Assembly: GCA_031414415.1 (NCBI GenBank) | Contig: JANNVK010000099.1 | Coordinates: 1 to 24,955, forward strand | DNA from: JANNVK01 sp031414415 | GTDB lineage: Bacteria; Acidobacteriota; Blastocatellia; Pyrinomonadales; Pyrinomonadaceae | Length of the DNA stretch: 24,955 bases | Reading direction: 5' to 3' | Shown: one piece after another, positions 16,903 to 23,839 of the stretch | Layout of the letters: each line of letters opens with the position of its first letter | How positions within the stretch are numbered: the stretch's first letter is position 1 | The notes under the pieces: model-generated | Told to the model about the DNA's origin: nothing | Seen by the model: the letters and a program-made list of their open reading frames with translations, nothing else | Databases searched by the model: none | Made by a program: the position numbers and the translations under genes

Positions 16903-17316
16903 ATGGAAAATCTTTTACATTCAGAAATTACAGGGGAAATTCTCAAAGCATTCTACAAAGTTTACAACGAACTTGGCTACGGCTTTTTAGAAAAAGTTTA
17001 TGAGAATGCAATGGCATTTGAGTTACAAGCAAATGGCTTATTTGTTCAACAACAGTTGCCGATAAGTGTGTTTTACACCGGTAAAATCGCCGGCGAATAT
17101 TTTGCTGATTTAATAGTTGAAAACAAGGTAATTATCGAAATTAAAACAGCTTCAACGATTGACAAAGCACACGAAGCACAACTTTTGAACTACTTGAAAG
17201 CGACTGAAATTGAAGTAGGTTTAGTTTTAAATTTCGGGCAAAAACCTGAAAAAGTTCGTAAGGTTTTCACGAATAAAAAAATAAGTTTAATTGAGAGTTT
17301 ATTTGATGGGAATTAG
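16903..17316 (+). CDS. GxxExxY protein (PD-(D/E)XK nuclease-like)
   Basis: 137 codons. The naming motif is G27-FL-E30-KV-Y33. It is followed by E40, the core FADLIVENKVIIEIK with D69 and E79-I-K81, and the later helix HEAQLLNYLK with Q93. This D...ExK arrangement is that of the PD-(D/E)XK nuclease fold to which GxxExxY proteins are assigned; biochemical activity of the family is not established to my knowledge. The gene fits exactly between two palindromic repeats: its ATG is 14 bp after the left one, and its last Asn codon and TAG stop are the first six bases of the right one. This suggests gene and repeats travel or are maintained as a unit. No ribosome binding site is evident. Confidence 0.9.
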   Translation: MENLLHSEITGEILKAFYKVYNELGYGFLEKVYENAMAFELQANGLFVQQQLPISVFYTGKIAGEYFADLIVENKVIIEIKTASTIDKAHEAQLLNYLKATEIEVGLVLNFGQKPEKVRKVFTNKKISLIESLFDGN

Positions 17317-17468
17317 ACACGGAAAAACGCTGATTAGGCAGATAAACGCGGATAAAAATAAAATGATGTAGCAATGTAATTTCGGTCATTCAAGAATAAA
17401 TCCGTATTTAAACCTATTACAAAAAATCGGCGAAAATCCGTTAAATCAGCGTTTTTCCGCGTCTAATT
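17311..17468 (+). repeat. Palindromic repeat, right copy (overlaps the GxxExxY stop, precedes the argH-like gene)
   Basis: Arms of 25 bp with one mismatch: aattagacacggaaaaacgc plus tgatt at 17311-17335, and the complement at 17444-17468, about 108 bp apart. The first six bases (aattag) supply the final codon and stop of the GxxExxY gene. The right end is 11 bp before the argH-like ATG, so the repeat forms nearly the whole leader of that gene. The outer parts match the left copy; the centre (about 17354-17420) does not. Confidence 0.85.
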
Positions 17469-17479
17469 AAATTAAAAAA

Positions 17480-18955
17480 ATGGCAGAAGAAAAATTTCCA
17501 GCGGCGAATTACAAAAAAAATGTTCTCGAAGATTGCTTTGAAGATGCAAAAAAGTATTTTCTTGAAGCGTATATCGAGGTTGATTATGCTCACGCCATAA
17601 TGCTTAGCGAGCAAGGAATTATCACTGATAGTGAGCTCAAAATATTGCTTAAAGCATTGCGGTCGCTTGATTTAGATGAAATCCGCAAAGCTGAATATGA
17701 TGGCACCTTTGAAGATTTGTTTTACTATCTTCAACGCGAAATCACCAGGCATTGTGGCAATGCGGAAACAGCAGGGAAATTACACACGGCACGCAGTCGC
17801 AACGATATTGATGTGACGATTTATCGGCTCTATTTGCGTCCAAACTTACTGGAATTGCTTCGTGAAACGATGAATTTACGCGAAGTTTTCCTCAATCTTG
17901 CCGCCGAACATCACGAAACTTTGATTCCGGCTTATACCCACACGCAACCCGCACAACCTTCGACTCTTGCACATTTTTTACTCGCGATGGCAGAAAATTT
18001 GGGACGCGACATCAAGCGTTTGCAGCGTTCGTATGACAATATGAATTTTTGTCCTCTTGGTGCCTGTGCGATTACTACTACCGGTTTTCCGATTAATCGT
18101 CATCGTGTTGCCGAACTTCTCGGTTTTACGGCTCCAACTGTAAATGCTTATGGCTCAATAGCTTCCGTTGATTATTTTACCGAAATGCTCGGTGCAATGT
18201 CGGCTTTGGTTGTCAACACCGGAAAATTTGCACAGGAATTTTTGCTGATGGCGATGATGGAATTTAACGTAATTCGGTTGCCAGATGGATTCGTGCAAGG
18301 CAGTTCGATAATGCCGCAAAAACGAAATCCTGTTGCGTTGGAACATATTCGTGTTTTGTCGAGCAAGGCTTTAGGACAATCTTTGGGCGTGATGACGGCG
18401 ATTCATAACACGCCGTTTGGCGACATAAATGATGTGGAAGACGACTTGCAACCGTTGATTTACAACGCCTTGCGAGATGCAACTCGCTCGGTTTCGCTCT
18501 TTGCCGCAACGTTAAAATCGGCGAAATTTAACCTCGAAACCTTGCGAAATCGAGCCGAAGCAAATTTTATTACCGTTACAGAATTAGCCGATTCAATCGT
18601 CCGTAAAGAAAATTTATCGTTCCAAATTTCACATAAAATTGTCGGAATCTGCGTCAAAAATGCTCTTGCTGAAAGCGGTGAAGTTACTCACAGAATTTTG
18701 CAAAACGCAACGAAAGAAATTCTTGGCAGAGAATTGAGTTTTACGGAAAGTGAACTAAAAGAGACACTTACGCCGGAATATTTTGTTTCGATTCGGACAA
18801 TTTACGGCGGAACTGCTCCGAGTGAAACAAAGCGTGCTTTGTCCGTTGAAGTTGAACATCAAAATTTTGATGAAATTTGGTTCAAAAGTAAGAATAAGGA
18901 TTTGCGAGATGCGATTCTGAATTTGAAAAGTAAAGTTGATCGAATATTAAAATAG
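17480..18955 (+). CDS. argH: Argininosuccinate lyase-like enzyme (fumarase/aspartase superfamily)
   Basis: 491 codons. Argininosuccinate lyase splits argininosuccinate into arginine and fumarate in the cytoplasm. Superfamily blocks are present in order: LHTARSRNDIDVT (about 101-113), AYTHTQPAQPSTLAHF, LGFTAPTVNAYGSIASVDY, the catalytic loop GSSIMPQKRNP at about 274-284, and a C-terminal helix bundle (GGTAPSETKRAL) as in ArgH. Differences from textbook ArgH: HTGRSRNDQ reads HTARSRNDI, and the YNRDLQEDK region reads DINDVEDDLQPL, so the Tyr and Lys that contact substrate are not obvious. It may be a divergent ArgH clade or a related lyase; the symbol is therefore tentative. No Shine-Dalgarno is present; the palindromic repeat ends 11 bp upstream. 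Confidence 0.82.
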   Translation: MAEEKFPAANYKKNVLEDCFEDAKKYFLEAYIEVDYAHAIMLSEQGIITDSELKILLKALRSLDLDEIRKAEYDGTFEDLFYYLQREITRHCGNAETAGKLHTARSRNDIDVTIYRLYLRPNLLELLRETMNLREVFLNLAAEHHETLIPAYTHTQPAQPSTLAHFLLAMAENLGRDIKRLQRSYDNMNFCPLGACAITTTGFPINRHRVAELLGFTAPTVNAYGSIASVDYFTEMLGAMSALVVNTGKFAQEFLLMAMMEFNVIRLPDGFVQGSSIMPQKRNPVALEHIRVLSSKALGQSLGVMTAIHNTPFGDINDVEDDLQPLIYNALRDATRSVSLFAATLKSAKFNLETLRNRAEANFITVTELADSIVRKENLSFQISHKIVGICVKNALAESGEVTHRILQNATKEILGRELSFTESELKETLTPEYFVSIRTIYGGTAPSETKRALSVEVEHQNFDEIWFKSKNKDLRDAILNLKSKVDRILK

Positions 18956-18962
18956 TATTTAT

Positions 18963-19235
18963 GAGTTCTTTGAAAAACCTACAATTCCATACTCAGCTAT
19001 TGTTTTTGGTGCTGCAAGCACGTTTAAGAAAGTAGCCAGAGGTGAAACCTCTAGTAATAAAGTCGAATAAAACATTCGTGCATCGGAGATGCACTAAGTC
19101 CTTTTCTTACAAACTTTCAGTGCTAAAACTTGAAGCTAACAGACCAGACGTTTCACATCTGGCTACTTTCTTTTTGCCGCTCTGCGGCTTTAGACAAAAA
19201 GTTCGATAAATTGGAATAGGTTTTTCAAAGAACTC
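18963..19235 (+). repeat. Nested inverted-repeat element of small hairpins (candidate MITE/REP-type element)
   Basis: This fills almost the whole 331-bp gap between argH and the sigma factor gene. The outer arms gagttctttgaaaaacct (18963-18980) and aggtttttcaaagaactc (19218-19235) are exact 18-bp complements. The inner arms at 19027-19047 and 19151-19171 (agaaagtagccagaggtgaa type) match over 21 bp with one mismatch. Inside are short perfect hairpins: agaggt-gaa-acctct (19038-19052), gtgcat-cggag-atgcac (19078-19094) and gccgc-tct-gcggc (19176-19188), plus a slightly imperfect one near 19144-19162. No reading frame of note and no clear target duplication. The architecture is that of a non-autonomous mobile or REP-like element; a structured RNA is the alternative. 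Confidence 0.6.
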
Positions 19236-19262
19236 TTTACTTTTAATTTTTTTAAATTTGTG

Positions 19263-19268
19263 TAATAT
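19263..19268 (+). promoter_or_regulatory. Possible -10 element of the sigma factor operon
   Basis: taatat lies 18 bp before ATG 19287, with ttttaa (19241-19246) 16 bp upstream as a poor -35. This would give a very short leader, consistent with the lack of a Shine-Dalgarno. Weak assignment. Confidence 0.25.
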
Positions 19269-19286
19269 TAGTGCGTATCAACTTTC

Positions 19287-19850
19287 ATGGACGATAAATT
19301 GCCTCCAACAACAAACGATTTTGAATCGTTGCTTTCGTGGTTTTCACAAAACAGAGAACTCGCGGGAGAAATGTATGAAAAAATACGAGTCGGGTTGATT
19401 CGATATTTTTACTTTAAAGGTTGTAAAAATGGTGAAGAATTAGCAGATGAGACCATAAATCGCGTCACAAAAAAACTCGTAAGTCTGGATTTATCAACAA
19501 CAAACAAGCCAGTAACTATTTTCTACGGATTTGCCCAAAATGTAGTTTTGGAAGAGTTGAGAAAAGATAAACTCAAAGTTCCGATTGACCCAAATTTTCG
19601 TGAAAAAACTCAAGATAACAATGAACCGAAGTTTAGTTGTTTAGATGAATGTCTGAAAAAACTGCCAATTAACGATGAAACTTTACTTCGGCAATATTAC
19701 GAAAAAAGTAAAAGTGAAAAGGCAGTTCATCGACAAAAACTCGCTCAAGACTATGATTTAAGCGAAGTTAATTTGCACGTAAAACTACATCGATTGAGAA
19801 AAACATTGAGAAATTGCATAGAAAATTGTCTGAGGAAAAAAAACTTGTAA
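19287..19850 (+). CDS. ECF-type RNA polymerase sigma factor
   Basis: 187 codons. Region 2 spans about residues 25-100: MYEKIRVGLIRYFYFKGC, then the characteristic ELADETINRVTKKL with NKPVTIFYGFAQNVVLEELR as the -10 recognition helix zone. Region 4 spans about 118-182: CLDECLKKLPINDETLLRQY, RQKLAQDYDLSEVNLHVKLH, RLRKTLRNCIENCL. The spacing and the terminal RxxL..C...CL pattern resemble ECF-like sigma factors common in Acidobacteriota and Planctomycetota. It directs RNA polymerase to a dedicated promoter set. It is followed 30 bp later by a single-pass membrane protein that is probably its anti-sigma factor, and the neighbouring minus-strand CHAT genes are candidate targets. Confidence 0.85.
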   Translation: MDDKLPPTTNDFESLLSWFSQNRELAGEMYEKIRVGLIRYFYFKGCKNGEELADETINRVTKKLVSLDLSTTNKPVTIFYGFAQNVVLEELRKDKLKVPIDPNFREKTQDNNEPKFSCLDECLKKLPINDETLLRQYYEKSKSEKAVHRQKLAQDYDLSEVNLHVKLHRLRKTLRNCIENCLRKKNL

Positions 19851-19880
19851 GATTTTGGATGTAAAATCATTACTAATAGA

Positions 19881-20669
19881 ATGCAGAGTAATTACTTCAA
19901 AAATTATCTACTCGGTTTGTTGTCGGCTTTTGATGCCGAAGCCCTCGAAGTGCAAATAATTTCAAACGAAGTAAGCGAAGATGATTTGATTTCAGCAGAA
20001 AATCGCTTGATTGAAGATTACCTTGCGAATAATTTGAACGAAGATGAAGTAAAAGCATTTCAAAATAATTATCTAGTTACAAATGAAAGACTTGAGCGTG
20101 TCGAACTTACAAAATCGCTTATTCAGATTTCGGATCAAACATCAGAAAAGTTGCAAAATATTGTAATTAAACCAAATTTTTTTAATCGCTTAAAAGACTT
20201 TTTCTCGTTGCGTCCTTTGACAGTTTCATTCGCAACAATTGCTCTAATTTTATCGCTCGGACTTGTTTGGCAGATAGTTTTTAATACAAATAGAACTCAA
20301 GTTGGAGCCGAAATTGCTGCTTTGAACAAACAAGATTTGTCGAATCTTGAAGAATTTAAGACTTTTACAAAATTAAATTTGGCGAAAGGAATTTTGCGTT
20401 CTGATGGTAACTCTAACAATCTTTTAGAAAATCAGTTAACTGAGAAAGTTTTGATTAGTTTAATTTTGCCCGTAAAAACATCTTCTGTTGAGCAGTTTAA
20501 TGTAAAAATTGTTCAAAACGGAAAACAACTTCAGCAATTTACACAACGCTCATATGAAAATCAAGAAGTGCGTTTGTTGTTGCCTAAATCTTTATTAAAA
20601 AAAGGCGAATATCAAATTACGCTTGAAAATAAAGGTGAAGAATATAACTATTCTTTTGTTGTTCAATAA
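19881..20669 (+). CDS. Single-pass membrane protein, probable anti-sigma factor
   Basis: 262 codons. The cytoplasmic N-terminal part (about 1-105) contains ENRLIEDYLANNLNEDEVKA and NNYLVTNERLERVELTKSL, a pattern seen in acidobacterial anti-sigma-like proteins encoded next to ECF factors, but without the zinc HxxxCxxC motif. A membrane helix lies at about 112-132 (LTVSFATIALILSLGLVWQI). The outer part (about 133-262) is a beta-rich domain (ISLILPVKTSSVEQFNVKIV; LLPKSLLKKGEYQITLENKG) of unknown ligand. It follows the sigma gene by 30 bp and ends 7 nt inside the convergent CHAT gene. The assignment rests on context and architecture more than on a sequence motif. Confidence 0.7.
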   Translation: MQSNYFKNYLLGLLSAFDAEALEVQIISNEVSEDDLISAENRLIEDYLANNLNEDEVKAFQNNYLVTNERLERVELTKSLIQISDQTSEKLQNIVIKPNFFNRLKDFFSLRPLTVSFATIALILSLGLVWQIVFNTNRTQVGAEIAALNKQDLSNLEEFKTFTKLNLAKGILRSDGNSNNLLENQLTEKVLISLILPVKTSSVEQFNVKIVQNGKQLQQFTQRSYENQEVRLLLPKSLLKKGEYQITLENKGEEYNYSFVVQ

Positions 20670-23600
20670 TTTTTTAACTTGCTTAAACGCCAAAGTAAAA
20701 TTATCCCGACAATTCCCAAAATTCCAAATACAACATAATAAAAATAATCTTTTGAAAGCGAAATTGATTGTTTAAATTCGCCTTGAACTGTAAACGCTGC
20801 CCAAAAAAAAGGTGATTTATATTGGGCAGATTTTGACAATTTGATTTGAGCTTGGCGAAGAGCTTCTGAAGGCGTAAGTCCTTTATCAATCAAGTTTGAG
20901 TAAAAATTACTCATCATTAAAGCAGTTGCATTGTCATCAACTTTCCACGCACTTGAAACAACAGATTTTGCACCAGCTTGCAAAAAAGCATTGTTCATAG
21001 ACATCAATCCTTCGCCTTTTACATCTTTCCCAACACCAGATTCGCAAGCACTTAAGACAACTAAATCAGACGCTAAATTGAGTGAATAAATATCTTGCAA
21101 GCGTAAAAAACCTTCAATATTATTTCCATTTTCGTCGAATGTAGAAAGCACAATGCTCGAAACTTCCGGTCTTTTTATGTCAATCAAACCATGTGTTGCA
21201 AAATGCAGCATTCGATAATCAGAAATATTTGACTTGATAACTCTTTCGCGATTTGCCCCAAAACCGGACGCGATTTCGGTTCGCGAACTTCCAACTGTTT
21301 CTGCAATTGATTCTGCCTCTTTTTGCGATGCCGGAAGTCTCTTAATAAAACCGTTTGAATCAACTATTCTAAAATCGCGTAAATTTAAACCCAAAACTTC
21401 GAAAATACTATTTTTTTCTTCGGTGTTTTGAGTAAAACGAGAATCGGAATTACTAAAAACTGGATCAGCAAAAACTAATAAATCTTTTGTTGGCAATTGC
21501 TTGGCGGTCTGAAGATTTGGCAAAATATTGAGTAAAGAAGCCGATGGTTCGTAAATAATTTCGTTGCTTACAATCATTAATTCGTCAGAATTTGGAGATG
21601 GCAACGCGGAAATTGGGAGTAAAGAGAGTTTCCCGTCTGGGACAATAATAAGGCGTTTATCTGTAAGTTTATCAACAACTTGCTCTAGTAAATCATTACT
21701 CAAAAGTTTGGATTCTGAGGCGAAAAAATTATCTAAATCTTCGTTTTTTTGCAGATAAATTTCGGGTGAATCTGTTGGTAAATTTTGTTTAGCTTCAAAA
21801 GTTTCGAGTAATTTGTCTATTCGATTTTCGATTACATTTCGCGATGGCAGAACAAAACTAGAAACTTCGTTTTTACTGACTAACCACAAATAACTTTCTT
21901 TTTCGCCCAACGCAAATTCGAGCAAAACAGTTTTTTCGTCCAAGATATTTTGTTGAAATTCGGCAACATCAAACGGCGGCGGATTTTTTATCGCCGAATA
22001 GATCGGACTTTGTTGTTTGATGTCAGCTTTGATGATTTCAAGTTCATTCTCAAGCGTGCGTCTTTCATCATCAATTTTGTCAATTTCAGCTTGCACCGCA
22101 TTGCTACTCAAAAGTTCGGTGAGTTTATTTGTCTTTAAACTCAGCAGGTTACGAGTTTCTTTTTCTTTTTCTAAAATTTGCGGATTCGCATCTTTTGTAA
22201 AATTCGCCTCAGACAATCGCAACGTTTCAAGCAACGACCGCGACCGCGATTTCTCACTCGCCTGCAACGCCTGAATAGCATAATCTTCACTCGGCGATTG
22301 CTTCTGCTTCTGCATCAATAGATGAATAAAAAGTTCATAACGTTCGTAAACACTCGAGAAATATGAGCGTTTGAGGTTGGAGTTGTCGGTTTCAGAATAA
22401 AACAATTCAGTTAATTTAATAGATTGACTATTTAGTTTAAGTGCAGTTTCTAGATTGTTTTCAAGCTGCTCAATTTTGGCAATGTTCAATAAAATATCAG
22501 CTTGAATAGAAATATCGGCGGTTTTTTCATTAAAAGCCAGAGATTCATAAAGTAATTTTTTAGCAATAAATAAATTATTGTTCAATAATGAAACCTTACC
22601 AACTTCATTTTTTACTCTAAATGTTTGGACATTTGCCTTGTTTTTCTGAAATAGTGAAAGTGCAACTTGATAGTTTTCAAGAGCTTTTTGGTATTCTCCT
22701 TTTGCTGTATTGCAATTCCCTGATTGTTCATAATTTCTTGCCAAATTAAAATCATCCTTTAGGATTTTTGCAAGGTTTTCCCCTTTAATAAGATATTCAT
22801 CACAACTCTCGAAATCTCGTGTAATTGCGGCTAATTCTACAATGTCAAAAATTGTTCCTAATTGTCCATAACTGTGATTTTCTTTTATAAAAAGTTCAAG
22901 AGCCTTTTTTCGATAACTGAGTGTTAGATTATATTCACCAAATAGTTCGTAAGTTTGAGATATTGCATTCAATAAAGCCGCTTTCTCTACGAAATCTAAA
23001 TCATCCGGAAAAATAATTTCTGCCTGTTTTAGAGCTTCAAATGCTTTACGATTTTCAGAAAAACTCGTAAAAGTTCTGCCGATTGCCTTAAGTGCAAAAG
23101 CATTGCCTCGAACGTCAGATATTCGTAACGATATTAATTGAGACTCTTTGAAACTGAGCATAGCAGAATCAAAAATGTTGTCTTTAAGATATGTGTATCC
23201 TAAACTTAGTTTTGAGCGAGCTTCGCCTTGAAAATCATTTGCTTGCTTAAAGAAATAAACTGCTTGTTCAAGCGAAGAGGTTGATTTAGGAAGATTATTT
23301 GTAGCATAAAAATATTCTCCGCCACAAAAATTAGCTTCAGCTTTTGCAATTAAATCATTTGATTTCTCAGACAGCTCTAATGCATTTTTATATGTTTTTA
23401 AACTTTGGTCAGTGTTACCATCGTAAAGATAGTATAAAGATAATTCGCTTAGGAGTTTTGTTTTTTCAGCCGCAAGATTTGTATTTTCAATCTCACTTAA
23501 TCCAACAAGAAAAAATGTTTTTGCCGAATCTTTCTCGCCAAGTATTAATTTATATTGACCAATTTTTCTAAGGCAATCTGAGGTTTTAGATTTATTTCCT

Positions 23601-23821
23601 AACTTTCGCCAAATTTCAACCGCTTTTAAGAGCAAAATTACCGACTGTTGGATTGATTCTTTACGCCAGTTTAAGCCCGAAAGCCTAGCATTCTCTTCAA
23701 GTTCAATTGCAGATTCTAAAGAACTTTTGGCTCTAGTAAAATTAGCTAGAGCCAAAAAGCTGATTAGTAGAAAAATTAACTTAAAAAATATTACTTTAAT
23801 TTTCGTGTTTCTTTGCTCCAT
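20663..23821 (-). CDS. TPR-CHAT protein (caspase-like fold), secreted or membrane-anchored
   Basis: 1052 codons. An N-terminal hydrophobic stretch (VIFFKLIFLLISFLALANFT) acts as signal peptide or anchor. Tetratricopeptide repeats run from about 40 to 480 (KTYKNALELSEKSNDLIAKA; YQKALENYQVALSLFQKN). A coiled-coil follows at about 530-600. The C-terminal CHAT domain, about 720-1010, keeps the catalytic dyad: H877 in LHFATHGLID and C926 in VVLSACESGVGK, then GEGLMSMNNAFLQAGAKSVV and SPFFWAAFTVQGE. A last membrane helix (VVFGILGIVGIILLW) sits at about 1025-1042. CHAT domains are clan-CD proteases, sometimes in conflict or regulated-death systems (for example TPR-CHAT/Csx29), but many genomic copies have no known role. 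The gene is 18 bp downstream of the Trp-repeat gene, so probably in the same operon, and converges on the anti-sigma gene. Confidence 0.9.
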   Translation of the reverse strand: MEQRNTKIKVIFFKLIFLLISFLALANFTRAKSSLESAIELEENARLSGLNWRKESIQQSVILLLKAVEIWRKLGNKSKTSDCLRKIGQYKLILGEKDSAKTFFLVGLSEIENTNLAAEKTKLLSELSLYYLYDGNTDQSLKTYKNALELSEKSNDLIAKAEANFCGGEYFYATNNLPKSTSSLEQAVYFFKQANDFQGEARSKLSLGYTYLKDNIFDSAMLSFKESQLISLRISDVRGNAFALKAIGRTFTSFSENRKAFEALKQAEIIFPDDLDFVEKAALLNAISQTYELFGEYNLTLSYRKKALELFIKENHSYGQLGTIFDIVELAAITRDFESCDEYLIKGENLAKILKDDFNLARNYEQSGNCNTAKGEYQKALENYQVALSLFQKNKANVQTFRVKNEVGKVSLLNNNLFIAKKLLYESLAFNEKTADISIQADILLNIAKIEQLENNLETALKLNSQSIKLTELFYSETDNSNLKRSYFSSVYERYELFIHLLMQKQKQSPSEDYAIQALQASEKSRSRSLLETLRLSEANFTKDANPQILEKEKETRNLLSLKTNKLTELLSSNAVQAEIDKIDDERRTLENELEIIKADIKQQSPIYSAIKNPPPFDVAEFQQNILDEKTVLLEFALGEKESYLWLVSKNEVSSFVLPSRNVIENRIDKLLETFEAKQNLPTDSPEIYLQKNEDLDNFFASESKLLSNDLLEQVVDKLTDKRLIIVPDGKLSLLPISALPSPNSDELMIVSNEIIYEPSASLLNILPNLQTAKQLPTKDLLVFADPVFSNSDSRFTQNTEEKNSIFEVLGLNLRDFRIVDSNGFIKRLPASQKEAESIAETVGSSRTEIASGFGANRERVIKSNISDYRMLHFATHGLIDIKRPEVSSIVLSTFDENGNNIEGFLRLQDIYSLNLASDLVVLSACESGVGKDVKGEGLMSMNNAFLQAGAKSVVSSAWKVDDNATALMMSNFYSNLIDKGLTPSEALRQAQIKLSKSAQYKSPFFWAAFTVQGEFKQSISLSKDYFYYVVFGILGIVGIILLWRLSKLKNY

Positions 23822-23839
23822 TTGACTTACAAGTTCAAA

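Noticed and set aside
16779..17468. CRISPR array
   Set aside because: Only two repeat copies, each a long palindrome with dissimilar centres, separated by a gene and not by short spacers; no cas genes.
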